Shown here: positions 25,250-36,540 of the stretch, in pieces
Position numbering within the stretch: position 1 is the first letter of the stretch
Layout of the letters: each line of letters opens with the position of its first letter
Source: Solen grandis
Lineage: Eukaryota; Mollusca; Bivalvia; Adapedonta; Solenidae
Direction: 5' to 3'
Length of the DNA stretch: 64,000 bases
Assembly (NCBI GenBank): GCA_021229015.1
Contig: CM037795.1
Span: 18,068,212-18,132,211 of the forward strand
Notes under the pieces: generated by a model
Seen by the model: only the letters and a program-made list of their open reading frames with translations
Database searches by the model: none
Told to the model about the DNA's origin: nothing
Program-made: the position numbers and the translations under genes

Positions 25250-25480
25250 TTTGCATAATTACCACAACTTTTGTATCGCACCGCGCTCAGTAGCGTATCA
25301 ATGCAATGCGATTGTGTGCATGACCTCCTTAGGTATGAAACAAATCAAAGCGCTCAAAGCACTGAGACACTGCCGGCGAATTTATCATGAATCAATGAGC
25401 AAGTTTGTTTTGCTACAGGTAACTAGAGTTGCAGGGAAACGTGTCACATGACATCACATGACCTATGACCTATGAGTTTG
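25250..25480. promoter_or_regulatory. Unique block with a perfect DR1 nuclear-receptor site
   Basis: GC-richer and repeat-free. On the minus strand AGGTCA-T-AGGTCA (plus 25459-25471) is an exact DR1 site, the type bound by RXR, HNF4 and COUP-TF family receptors. Two CACATGAC-type E-box-like sequences lie just before it. Also present is a donor-like CAG-GTAACT near 25420 after a short open frame, but I do not call an exon. Function is inferred from motif content. Confidence 0.3.
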
Positions 25481-26956
25481 GTTCAGCATGTAGATCTTTC
25501 AGCGCATTGTGCGCTTTGGTCTTTTTATTATTGATATTCGAATAATGGCATATAGACAAGGAATGTTATATCTAAACCTAAATAAAAATAAAAGAGAAAA
25601 AATGATATCCAAGTTGGACAATATGTTATATTGACAGAAAACAAATATATGTACATTTATTTTAGACAGTAAACGTATAAATAAATTATGAATTCGGTTT
25701 ACTCATTAAATCACGTACAAATGTATACCTTTTAGTTGTTTTCATTCATTTGGATAAAAAATGTGTTGTTGTTGTTGTTGTTGTTGTTTTTTTATCAGTT
25801 TTTGTTTACAATGTTTATAAAATATATATGAATATTTATATAAAAATCACTTAATGTCATACCTTGTGACACAAATACTAAATCGTGATGTAAACGACTC
25901 AAACCCGCCAATCATGAATTTGGATATATTAAATTCAGTCTCACCTGAATATTCAAGGAAAAGTACGCATATTTCTAATACAGTAAATAACAGAAAAGGT
26001 AGAAAAAAAGAAATTTCAGAGGTATAAAATAAAACTTGTGAAAAGAAACAAGCTTGTTCACTTTTGTTTAAGTAATGTAGTAAAATATTCATATGCACAT
26101 AATTCGAGACCTGTCGATCATGGCTTTTTACATGTATATTGAATTTATTTTCAATAAATACATTACAAACACAATTTTGAGGGCATTTATATTACAGTTG
26201 TATTCTAATAGCCAGGCTTACGTCTTCTATTGTAAATCACATTCAATTTAAATAAGTTATTAAAAAAAAGTGTGCTGATCACCGAAATTACTATTTTTAA
26301 CAAAAAGCCACATGTTTGGGGTCTCTTTTTAGATAGACGGGAACACTCAAATATAACGAAAAGTTTTTTTTTTGTTATTGTTGTCATTCTTTTGTTCATA
26401 AATTCATATTTATTTATGGTCAGAAGTGCACCTATGCAACAGAAAAAAAATGCTATTTGATTTTTTTTTCTCCGAGTGTTTATTTCTGTTCTTAAACATA
26501 TAACGGGATATTTAATATATTTATCAGGCGTGCGCACGTAGCTTCGATGTCCCCGTGTCAACAATTTCTGACACCACATTAAAGCAACAAAACTCAATAT
26601 ATCTTTTACATAATCCATGTGTTTTCCGAATTGCTCGCAAGATTTCCATGACTAGTATGATTTTGAAATAACATTCAAGCAAGCATAATTGCGGTCTCTG
26701 CCGCTTAGGATTTTTTAAAATCATCTAAAACCACACTGATTTTACTTTGCATAAAACTTGAAATTTTCTGTCAGTCGGTCTTAATTCATAAGTAACGTAA
26801 ATATATTAAAGTTGGTAGAACAAATTTTCAGGAACATAAATGTATTGTTATGGTTGCTGATACGAACATGGGGGATATGTGAACAACCAATAAATAAAAC
26901 GTTACAATTAATTGACTTGGAAAGGTAAACATTCAGCGTGTCATATTCCTCCTTAA
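25481..26956. other. AT-rich non-coding stretch
   Basis: Contains a short (TTG)n run at 25764-25788. The 137-codon minus frame at 26205-26618 is Lys/Phe-rich low-complexity translation of AT-rich DNA, without a domain. Confidence 0.5.
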
Positions 26957-27198
26957 TTAACCCTTTCCCTCATATAGACTCATTTTGACGCACTCAATAG
27001 GTACCACATTAAGCCTGATCTGTAGAAAGCCACAGTTAAACCTTACCAAATTTAATTACAAAATACTCATTTCCAGACCACTGAGGAGCAGCGAACATCA
27101 TAAAACCTGATCAGCCTGCGAGTTACGCGCAGGCTGATCTGGTTTTATGCTGTTCGCATAGGTCTTTTCATGGTGTCCTCTATGAGGGAAAGGGTTAA
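26957..27198 (+). mobile_element. MITE-1, full length (242 bp)
   Basis: TTAA flanks, CCCTTTCCCTCATA inverted ends and the internal hairpin near the right end (arms about 27091-27156). Same length and orientation as the 7176 copy, with a few substitutions. Confidence 0.92.
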
Positions 27199-28777
27199 GA
27201 AGTGCAAAAAGGATAGGTTGCGATCTGTATAATTTGACATAAATTGACTAGATGCGCTGATGGTGGGACACAAACAAATTTAATTTAATCGAAAGTATAT
27301 ATTATGTAGCCATAAGCGGTCGATTGCAATTCTATTAATCGAAGGCCCAATTCATTTATTTTGAACCGAACATAAGATATTTTTTTTTATTTAATTTGAA
27401 AAGAAACTGATAATCTTGGTTTAACTTCTTGATAAATCAGTTTTGAAAAAAAAAATCGTATGGACCAACCTTTTATGAGCTGACACTAACCTTTTTATCT
27501 TTTTCAACTAGCATGTATTTGAAAATTATCATTGTAATTTATGCCCGGAAAATGCTTATAAATAAACGTCTTAACAGTAAACCATAGAAACAGAAATATC
27601 TTATTTTGGATTTGGATCATTTTTCTCACGCCTCCATCCTAGAAAGTGTGTGCTATCATCATTTGCCCCCACCACTGCAAATCCTTTATCCTTTATAATA
27701 CGGACGTGCCTGTACGATACATGACAATCGATTCTGTAAATAATGCATTTACTTTTTTATATTACATGTAAAACAACTATATATTGCAATAAATAATATA
27801 TGTTTAAGAAAGGAAAATAAAAAATCAAACATGTATGTGACCATATGGGAGAGCACCGAGATGATGAGTAGGCCTCATGTATAGCTATCCTATAGCCTCT
27901 CTCTCCGTTGGACAGCCACGGGATTTTGTGTTCAAACAAATATCAACCCAGTAAAAATGAACTGCAGCATGGAAGCATGGGAGCATACTGATGATGAAAC
28001 ATCCCAGCAAAACTTTTTGGTATCATTCATTGCCACCAAGAAAACGTTAAGACAATGCATGAATAAATACAATCTCATTAAAATCATATCCTAATTTGCG
28101 CTCCTCTACTATCCGCGATTAGGTTCTGACAACATCGCATTAAAGTTCACGTCAGATTTACCTTTGAAGTAATTTATTTGCACAAACAAATGCTCGATTT
28201 TAAGCCAATTAATTAGCGCGTTTCAAAATGAATTTGGTTAAACATTTAAAATAGATGCCTCAACAACTGCTGTGAAAAACTTGCTTAATTACGGACACCA
28301 AAATTTAAGCCTAAACAAAAAGAAGTTGATTTGGCACTCTCGGGACTGTGTGGTAGAACCATCTTGTATATTTTTTCATATATATTGATGCGGTTACTTC
28401 CCCTGGTTATACCTAACGATTTTGTAGGCGCCGATTTGATTGGCATACACAAAGGTCACGACCTTCTACACGATGTGGTCAGATTCGGTTAGCGCAATAT
28501 AAACAAACATACTGAATCTGATTTTAATGAAATTGGAATCAATATGACATTTAGACAGCTGTTTGTAAAATGATTAACAATATGCTGGTTTAATTTGATG
28601 CATCCTCTTTAATGTGTGATAATGTCACAATGTTATGTCCTCCTTGGTGGTACACCACTTCTACAAATATACCTGTTGTCATCACTTTAAGATTAAAGCC
28701 AATGAATATAGATTAGTTATGTAATGGAGCTATATATCAATGACTGTTATTAAGTTTGAATTGCCATTGGACTCTGA
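27199..28777. other. Non-coding, nothing recognised
   Basis: AT-rich with small balanced patches (about 27610-27720, 28090-28150), no repeats and no exon signals. Confidence 0.45.
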
Positions 28778-28902
28778 TGAATTACTGATAACTTGATATC
28801 TTATATTTCTTTTGACCATTCTCTTCATATTTACATTTAATGAATTACTGATAACTTGATATCTTATATTTCTTTTGACCATTCTCTTCATATTTACATT
28901 TA
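28778..28902. repeat. 63-bp exact tandem duplication
   Basis: The segment starting TGAATTACTGATAACTTG is repeated immediately (28778-28840 and 28841-28902) with no difference that I can find. Identity in non-coding DNA points to a very recent duplication, or to an assembly artefact. Confidence 0.93.
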
Positions 28903-28917
28903 AATTTGTATTCTTTT

Positions 28918-29138
28918 TTAACCCTTTCCCCCATAGAGGAAACCATGAAAAGACCTATGCGAACAACATAAAACCAGATCAGCCTGCGAGTAACTCGCAT
29001 GCTGATCAGGTTTTATGCTGTTCGCTGCTCCTCAGTGGTCTGGAAATGAGGACTTTATAATTAAATTTGGTAAGGTTAAATTGTGGTTTTCTGCAGATCA
29101 GGCTTTATGTGGTACCTATTGAGTGCGTCAAAAATGAG
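28918..29138 (-). mobile_element. MITE-1, reverse, left end missing
   Basis: Begins TTAACCCTTTCCCCCATAGAGG (the right end of the family) and runs through the hairpin into the left body. It breaks off at about 29138, before the left inverted repeat and TTAA. Confidence 0.88.
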
Positions 29139-29846
29139 CAAGCTTTTGTGAAGATGTGGTTGCATAATACTGAGGTGACATGGTTACTGGCCCTAGTTTG
29201 CATTATCTATTGATAGGTTTCCGGCATTTGTCTGTGAAGAGATGACAAATATTAACTTAAGTATTCACCATCTAGCACTGAAAGTCATGACAAATAGATA
29301 GTTTGCATACACTATATTTTTATGTAGTATTTTAATGTTATTTTGGGGGCTGTATTGGGGGCATGTCTGTCGGTCCGTCTGTAGACGAGATTTATCCGCC
29401 TTATTGCTCGGATTTTGATGAAACTTTACAAGAATGATAAGCACCAAGCCTAGTTGCGCATATTGTTGGCACGTATTGGTTCGCTTGATTTTGAATAAGT
29501 TATGGCCCTTTGTTATAGACTGTCTGACATGGTAACACTAACTGTGACAAAGCGGTATCTGGGGGTATGCATAATTTTCAATGATAATTCTTGTTCTTCT
29601 TCTGTGTCACAGAAGTGGACGCTGTATATGAATCACACTATACACTCACTTTCCTTGAAATTTGTTAACTGTTATTGATAAGGTCTTAACATTTGGAATA
29701 ATGATTTTTTCATTATAAGACCAATCAACAGACAAGTGCAGATAGCTGTGTCAATGATTTTGTAAGAATTATAACCCTTTGTCTTTTACAAAGGGGTTTG
29801 CTGAGATACTAATAAACTTTAGTAATTGTTATATTTTAATATTTTT
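29139..29846. other. Non-coding, probably old repeat
   Basis: Contains a GTC-rich stretch (gtctgtcggtccgtctg, about 29367) of the kind also seen beside the leader repeats at 29905 and 31948. No ends were defined. Confidence 0.35.
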
Positions 29847-30052
29847 AGCTCACCTGAGCACGTAGTGATCATGTGGGCATTTAGGAACAATGGTTGCTTC
29901 TCGTCCGTCAGTCCGTCGTCCATCCGTCGTAAAAATTGATGAAACTAGCCTTTGATGTTTCTTGCACATGAAACTGTACCACAGTTGTACAAATTGTCTC
30001 GGTCCATTGCATATCTTGGCCACATGAGCTAAATTTTACATAGACTTATATA

Positions 30053-30480
30053 GGAACAAGAGGGCCAAGATGGCCCTGAATCGCTGCATTGCCTTCATTG
30101 TCTATTACAGGTTTTTCTGTATAAGTCTATATAAAATAATGTGACCTCTAGGGAAGGGCCGAATTTGACCAAAGGGTCATGATTTGAAAAAGCGTGGGAG
30201 AGGTCCACTAGGCCATGATACACACAAAATATCAAACTCTGGGTTTTATGGTTTCTGACATAAACATTTTTCTACTTTTTTCCTATAAAAAATATATGTA
30301 AAATCAAGTTACTCATGGGCGTGACAAATTTTGACCCAAAGACTATGATTTGAACAAATTTGGAAGATATCTACTAGGCCATGTTACACACCAAATATCT
30401 AAACTACGGGCCTTGTGGTTTCTGACAAGAAGATTTTTTCTAATTTTTTTTTAAATTTAAAGATTTCACTTTAACAATCT
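30053..30480 (+). repeat. Units of a ~0.15 kb repeat, sense
   Basis: Opens with AAGAGGGCCAAGATGGCCCTGAAT, then units containing 'gtccactaggccatg.tacacac.aaatatc' and 'tgtggtttctgacaag'. The same units run in the opposite direction at 30985-31806. Confidence 0.7.
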
Positions 30481-30624
30481 ATTTTTAGCTCCCGTGACCC
30501 AGATATGCAATGGACCGGAACCATTTGAAAAACTTTAGTACAGCTTTATGCAAGAAACATCACACGCAAGTTTCAACAAATTTGGCCCAGTGGTGTAAGA
30601 GTAGTTGTCGTTTGAAACAATTGT

Positions 30625-30905
30625 TGACGCCGGGCGCACGCACGGGGTGGGGGTGGAGGGGGGTGCAGGAGGTCGTGAGTTCGATCCCCGGCCACGACAT
30701 GCCAAAGTCGTAAAAATGGTACTGTTATAGCTCCCTTGCTCAACATGTAAGGGTAGTTTCAGTACTGGTTGGCCTGCTGTCAGGATAATGTGCCTATGTG
30801 TGGTACCACATGAGTAAGGCGTGATACTGCTGTGTGGCAGCACTATATCTGTCTCAAGTAGACATCGTCTCCAAATGACTGAAATACTGTCGGTTGCAAA
30901 CAAAC
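30625..30905 (+). mobile_element. SINE-B copy
   Basis: B box GTTCGATCCCC (30679-30689) followed by 'ggccacgacat.ccaaagtcgt', then the family body ('agctcccttgctcaacatg', 'ggataatgtg', 'ctgtctcaagtagaca') and the 3' motif ATGACTGAAATACTGTCG. The A-box region is replaced by a G-rich run. It explains the 141-codon minus frame at 30535-30960. Confidence 0.82.
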
Positions 30906-30984
30906 TAACAAACGCACGGACGACGGACAAAAGGCGATCACAATCGCTCACCATGATCACGTTGTGCTCAGGTGATTTAAAAAC

Positions 30985-31806
30985 TAGAAATTTTTTTTTT
31001 CAGAAACCACAAGGCCTGGAGTTTAGATATTTATTGTGTAACATGGCCTAGTGGACCGGTACCAAGTTTGTTAAACCATGGCCCTTGGGTCAAAGTTGGC
31101 TCCGCCCCAGGGGTCACATATAGACTTTCATAGGAAAAAATGAAGAAAATCTTCTTGTAAGAAACTGCAGGGCCTAAAGCTTAGATATTTGGTGTGTAGC
31201 ATTGTCTAGTGGATCTCTATCAAGTTTGTTCAAATCATGACCCTGGAGTCAAATTAGACCTTGCCCCAGGTGTCACTTTGGTTTTATATAGACATACACA
31301 GTAAAAAAAATTCTTGTCTGAGACCACAATTTATTATTGTTGTTATTATTAATAGATATTTTGTATGTAACATGGCCTAGTGGACCTCTTTCAAGTTTGT
31401 TTAAGTCATGGCTCTGAGGTCAAATTAGGCCATGTTAATGGACATCTACCAAGTTTGTTCACCTCATGGCCCGCGGGTCAATATTAAATTCGTTTGGACA
31501 TATCCGGTGGTCACTTTCATAGATTTATAGAGAGAGCTATGACCTTCAGTTTTTGATCACAAGGTGCAGTTTCGTATGTGGAATTGAACTTTGATCTGGG
31601 ATAACCTAGATCGTGACCCAGTGACCTTCTTTTGAATGTTTAAGTTTCAAGTACTGTTTGGTTTGAGGAAAAGAAATGATCCTCCTATATTTCTGCATGA
31701 ATTTTGTATTCCGTAGGACCACGCTTTTATATGGTAACTTGTACAGGCAATGAAGGCAATGTTTCTCAGGTGAGCGACTTCGGGGCCATCTTTGTCCTCT
31801 TGGTTG
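30985..31806 (-). repeat. Units of the ~0.15 kb repeat, antisense
   Basis: Successive degenerate units, each with 'aacatggcctagtgga' and 'aagtttgtt.aa..catggc'. It ends with 'caggtgagcgacttcggggccatctttgtcctcttgg', which mirrors the start of the block at 30059. With 30053-30480 it forms a large imperfect palindrome around the SINE-B. Confidence 0.68.
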
Positions 31807-31895
31807 ACTGTAAGTATGTAACCATTTTCATCTCCTTGTCTCCATATCAAGAGTTTAAACAGAAGGACACCCTGTGCTGCTTTCTCTCTGCCTTT

Positions 31896-33100
31896 ATTAG
31901 CTCACCTGAGCACGAAGTGCTCAAGGTGAGCTATTGTGATCACCCTTCGTCCGTCGTCCGTCGTCGTGCGATGTGCGTCGTGTGTCTTGCGTCGTGCGTC
32001 GTCAACAATTTTCTTTAAACGACATCTCCTCTAAAACCGCTGGACAGAATTTAATGACACTTGGCAGGAATGTTCCTTGGGTGAGGCTCTACAAAAGTTG
32101 CTAAAATAAACTTGATCCATGAAGAACTCTGGTTGCCATGGCTACAAAAAGAAAAATAATTTGAAAACTTTAAAAATCATCTCCTTCAAAACTACTGGCC
32201 AGATTTCAAAATAATTTGGTACAGATGTTCCTTGGGTCAACCTCTACCAAAGTTGCTAAACTTATTCCGATCTGTAAAAAAAGATGGCCGCCAGGGGCGG
32301 GGCTTATTTGCCTTATATGTATATAGAGAAACCTTTAAACGACATCTCCTCTGAAACCACTCGACATAATTTAATGAAACTTGGCAGGAATGTTTCTTGG
32401 GTGAGGCTCTACAAAAGTTGCTAAAATAAACTTGATTCATGTAGAACTCTGGTTGCCATGGCAACATAAAGAAAAATAATTTGAAAACTTTAAAAATCAT
32501 CTTCTTCAAAACTACTGTCCAGATTTTAAAATAAATTGGTACAGATGTTCCTTGGGTCAACCTCTACCAAAGTTATTAAACTTATTCCGATCCGTAAAAA
32601 AACATGGCCGCCAGGGGCGGGGCTTATTTGCCTTATATGTATATAGAGAAACCTTTAAACAACATCTACTCTGAAACCACTGGACAGAATTTGATTAAAC
32701 TTGGCAGGGATGATCCTTGGGTCAGCCTTCACAAAAGTTGCTAAAATTAACTTGATCCATGTAGAACTCTGGTTGCCATGGCAACAAAAAGGAAGAAAAA
32801 TTAAAAACTTTAAAAATCATCTTCTTCACAACTACTGGCCAGATTTCAAAATAATTTGGTACAGATGTTCCTTGGGTCAACCTCTACCAAAGTTGCTAAA
32901 AATAATTCCGATCTGTAAACAACATGGCCACCAGGGGCGGGGCTTATTTGCCTTATATGTATATAGGGAAAACTTTAATCAACAGTTCCTCTGAAACCAC
33001 TGGACAGAATTTGATTAAACTTGGCAGGAATGATCCTTGGGTCAGCCTCCACAAAAGTTCCTAAAATAAACTTGATCCATATAGAACTCTGGTTGCCATG
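31896..33100 (+). mobile_element. Leader hairpin plus four 320-bp tandem units
   Basis: A 34-nt stem-loop at 31899-31932 (AGCTCACCT..AGGTGAGCT arms) and a CGTC-rich tract lead into tandem units whose equivalent points lie at 32021, 32341, 32661 and 32981, exactly 320 bp apart. Units carry 'cttggcaggaatg', 'ggttgccatgg' and, where present, GATGG/CATGGCCGCCAGGGGCGGGGC. The fourth unit runs into a gap of Ns. The layout recalls the tandem-repeat-bearing, Helitron-related 'pearl' elements known from bivalves; that assignment is unverified. The 97-107 codon frames here are repeat translations. Confidence 0.8.
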
Positions 33101-33200
33101 NNNNNNNNNNNNNNNNNNNNNNNNNNNNNNNNNNNNNNNNNNNNNNNNNNNNNNNNNNNNNNNNNNNNNNNNNNNNNNNNNNNNNNNNNNNNNNNNNNNN
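33101..33200. other. Assembly gap, 100 N
   Basis: Exactly 100 N, a conventional placeholder for a gap of unknown size, falling inside the fourth 320-bp unit. The true number of units, and how 33201 onward joins, are unknown. Frames running through the Ns are meaningless. Confidence 0.99.
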
Positions 33201-33557
33201 AAGACGAGTCAGATTTAAGCTTTGATCCAATTACTATCGTCTCAAAAGATTGCGACCCTAGTACTGAAAAAAGGGGCCCCGTGGAAATTTTATTTACATA
33301 TTGTATCCTTAATCCTAACGTTTTAATTCTATTTTAAGCCCCCCCCCCCACACACACCACCCGGAAGCATGAAAATTTCAAGAAATCCCCCGGGGTAATA
33401 TGGGAACGATTTATATTCCCGCGGGGTCATTTGAAATGTTTTAAGTTCTCGTGAAGGAAAAAACGGAAGGCATTTGAAGACATGGTTATGTTCCCGTGGG
33501 AGGGGAATTCATTAATGGGGAAAAACTTGAATAAACGTTACACCGGTCTGGCTGTTT

Positions 33558-33593
<36 letters not shown>

Positions 33594-33721
33594 TTTTTTT
33601 TTTTTCATGTCAGAAATCATTTCAGATGATTTCTGTCAAAGGACGGTGGTTTTATTTGGATGCTTTTGTGCACTGGTGTCTACTTCCGCCGACGCCACTA
33701 TAGTGACGTCACATATATATG
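33201..33721. other. Non-coding with simple repeats
   Basis: Includes a C run then CA-rich sequence (about 33340-33358) and (TTTA)n plus T run at about 33555-33605. A CRE-type TGACGTCA lies at about 33704. The 73-codon frame at 33482-33703 spans the microsatellite and is not a gene. Confidence 0.6.
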
Positions 33722-33993
33722 ACTGGAATCCAAAGCAACTCACCAACAATTCTTAGCGCTAAGTTAAACTTAAATACTTAAGGGCGAATTTCATTAATCT
33801 TGTTTCTCTAATAAAAAATACCCAAATGTTTCATTTTTAGCAATTATTATTAGTTATTAAGGTAATAATTCATTTCAATTTAGTCATGTACTTGAATATT
33901 TCATAAAATAGTAATGGTGGAATGTGTATCTACCTAGTTTAAGAATTTAAGTATTACGAAGCGCTAAGTATTTTTGGTGGATCTCGAGCCAGA
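33722..33993 (+). mobile_element. MITE-4 copy
   Basis: Aligns with 10717-10977. Left end CACCAACAATTCTTAGCGCTAAGT, right end 'aagcgctaagtatttttggtgg'. Outer flanks share CTGG..CC/GAGCCAG, suggesting that the true ends lie some 15 bp beyond the TAGCGCTA motif. Confidence 0.78.
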
Positions 33994-34095
33994 AACTTAA
34001 GCAGTGACTGAGCTGGATAACTTATTGACGTCATGTCAGAAACCCCTCTGTAAGGTTTCTAGAGTCATTTATGATTTCCTGACCCCAAATACTGG

Positions 34096-35099
34096 TCCAT
34101 CCCAAGTACTAGTTAGTCCATCCCAAGTACTAGTCCGTCCCAAGTACTAGTTAGTCCATCCAAGTACTAGTTAGTCATCCCAAGTACTAGTCCGTCCCAA
34201 GTACTAGTCCATCCTAAGTACTAGTCCATCCCAAGTACTAGTTAGTCCATCCCAAGTACTAGTTAGTCCATCCCAAGTACTAGTCCATCCCAAGTACTAG
34301 TTAGTCCATCCCAAGTACTAGTTAGTCCATCCCAAGTACTAGTCCATCCCAAGTACTAGTTAGTCCATCCCAAGTACTAGTTAGTCCATCCCAAGTACTA
34401 GTCCATCCCAAGTACTAGTCCGTCCCAAGTACTAGTCCATCCCAAGTACTAGGCCATCCAAGTACTATTCCTCCCAGTACTAGTCCATCCCAAGTACTAG
34501 TTAGTCCATCCCAAGTTATAGTCCATCCAAGTACTAGTCCATCCCAAGTACTAGTCCGTCCCAAGTACTAGTCCATCCCAAGTACTAGTCCATCCCAAGT
34601 ACTAGTTAGTCCATCCCAAGTACTATGTCCATCCCAAGTACTAGTCCATCCCAAGTACTAGTCCATCCCAAGTACTAGTCCATCCCAAGTACTAGTTTGT
34701 CCATCCCAAGTACTAGTCCGTCCCAAGTACTAGTCTGTCCATCCCAAGTACTAGTTCATCCATCCCAAGTACTAGTCCATCCCAAGTACTAGTCCATCCC
34801 AAGTACTAGTCCATCCCAAGTACTAGTCCATCCCAAGTACTAGTTAGTCCATCCCATGTACTAGTCCGTCCCAAGTACTAGTTAGTCCATCCCAAGTACT
34901 AGTCCATCCCAAGTACTAGTCCATTCCAAGTACTAGTCCATCCCAAGTACTAGTTAGTCCATCCCAAGTACTAGTTAGTCCATCCCAAGTACTAGTTAGT
35001 CCATCCCAAGTACTAGTCCATCCCAAGTACTAGTCCATCCCAAGTACTAGTTAGTCCATCCCAAGTACTAGTCCATCCCAAGTACTAGTCCATCCCAAG
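34096..35099. repeat. 17/21-bp minisatellite, about 1 kb
   Basis: More than 50 units of TCCATCCCAAGTACTAG (17 bp), many extended by TTAG to 21 bp. A TCCGTCC variant is scattered through. At about 34215-34400 the order long-long-short repeats, giving a 59-bp higher-order unit. Each unit overlaps two palindromes (AGTACT, ACTAGT). TAG stops and non-triplet periods rule out coding. Confidence 0.97.
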
Positions 35100-35192
35100 A
35101 ATGATCGAAAGTTGACTATTATTAAATTTTATTTCAATTTATATCGTTGTTTATATGAAAAGAAACTGTAAAGTTTACGTCAATTAAGTATA

Positions 35193-35260
35193 CTGTCTGT
35201 CTGTCTGTCTGTAAAATAAATGTTTATGAGAGAGATAAAGAAAGAAAGAGAGAGAGAGAT
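35193..35260. repeat. (CTGT)n and (GA)n microsatellites
   Basis: Five CTGT units at 35193-35212, and an impure GA tract at about 35228-35260. Confidence 0.9.
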
Positions 35261-35263
35261 CCG

Positions 35264-36205
35264 TTCTATTTATCTCAATTGGATCTAAAGGGCATGGTAT
35301 GTAAATACATACATTATATATTTATATGAGTAATACATTATATGTTATGAGTTGTTTATGCAATGAGAACTAATTGCTTTTTCCGTATGACATATTCAAG
35401 GACGGGACGAAATAAATATTACGGATGAATGAGAGAAATGAAAAACAAAATATGGCATACACTGATAGATTAATCTCTATTTTGAATTGTAAACAAAGTT
35501 ATGTAAATACTAAAGAACTTGATTTGTTTATTTTGTGTCACATAAAATGATATAAGGGTATTTCGCTTGTTTGATTATAAACTTTCTATTGGCAGCATGA
35601 TGGTAGTATTAAGACCGAAACAAAATTTTGTGTGCCCCTCCCCCCTTCCCATCTCATGTGTCGCATGATCTCGGTTTTCTCTATTTGTCTATGCGTCAAA
35701 ATGAGTCTTGATATGATTCAAGATTTTATTCATACATCCCAGAAGGTCAATGACCCATGTGGACATACATTTTTTTATGTTGACAGGTTTATGTATAACA
35801 AAATAGACAAATGCCAATTTCTAATACCTTTCAGTATCTGCTACCAGTATTCAAATGACTTTGTATATAGATAAATATATAACTACACACATACAAAATA
35901 CAAATTTTACAAAAATTTAAGTACGCTGAATGTAGAAAAATACAAAATTCCTATATTCAACATGCATGTTTTAACCCCAAAAATCTTTACTATCATACTG
36001 AATAAACATTTTAAGTGACAGCAATGCAGATATAAAGTATTTTTTTAAATGTGTAAAGAAAGACTGACGAATACAGTATGTCTAAAACCACTAGTACTTT
36101 TGCACCATCGTATTACTCAACCTAAGATCAAAATAATAAGGAGTAAACAACAACAACCATTAGTATACAACTGTCATGAAAGACACATATATAAATATAA
36201 ATAAA
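35264..36205. other. Non-coding, nothing recognised
   Basis: AT-rich. The 80-codon frame at 35632-35874 has no recognisable feature or splice sites. Confidence 0.45.
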
Positions 36206-36540
36206 AGTAAATCCCCACACACGTGTTACCCTAACGAAACGAAATTAAGGATAACGTTTGGACTCTTTGCAATATGCATAATTTATAAACATATATTACT
36301 TACTTTAATATAGTATACGCGTCAAACATTATTCACAATATGTATACTGCAATCGCTTTACACAACATCCAATATGTAATTAGCTAACGACAAATAAATA
36401 AATTTAAGCAAAGGCTTATCCCCATACACGTCTCATCTCAACGAAACGAAATTTAGGATAACATGGGTTTATTAAATATTATTTATAACAAGTAGAAAGT
36501 ATAGGTAAAATGTTTATAAGTTAAACATTACTCACAAATA
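36206..36540. repeat. Diverged tandem duplication, period ~207 bp
   Basis: Blocks 'atccccacacacgtgt..c..aacgaaacgaaatta.ggataac' (36211) and 'atccccatacacgtct..c..aacgaaacgaaatttaggataac' (36418) recur in order, followed by matching 'aaacattattcacaa' / 'aaacattactcacaa'. It is an old duplication with many changes. Confidence 0.65.

Larger units (their letters stand above)
29847..30983. repeat. Composite inverted repeat with nested insertions
   Basis: The leader sequence AGCTCACCTGAGCAC..GTGATCATG occurs in sense at 29849 and in antisense near 30945-30980, each followed by a GTCCGTCGTCC-type tract. A second inverted pair lies inside: 29938-30032 against 30485-30580 (shared 'gatatgcaatggaccg' and 'gcaagaaacatca'). 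Between them sit repeat units (30053-30480) and a SINE-B (about 30625-30905). This is nested insertion into an inverted pair of the same family that makes up 31896-33100. Confidence 0.7.

Noticed and set aside
26205..26618. 137-codon minus-strand frame
   Set aside because: Lys/Phe/Ile-rich translation of AT-rich sequence with no domain or splice support.
30535..30960. 141-codon minus-strand frame
   Set aside because: It is the reverse translation of a SINE-B plus flanking leader repeat.
33021..33337. Frames spanning the run of unknown residues
   Set aside because: They cross a 100-N gap and lie in the 320-bp repeat.
34096..35099. Minisatellite as a repeat-protein gene
   Set aside because: Unit lengths of 17 and 21 bp do not keep a single frame and TAG occurs in every unit.
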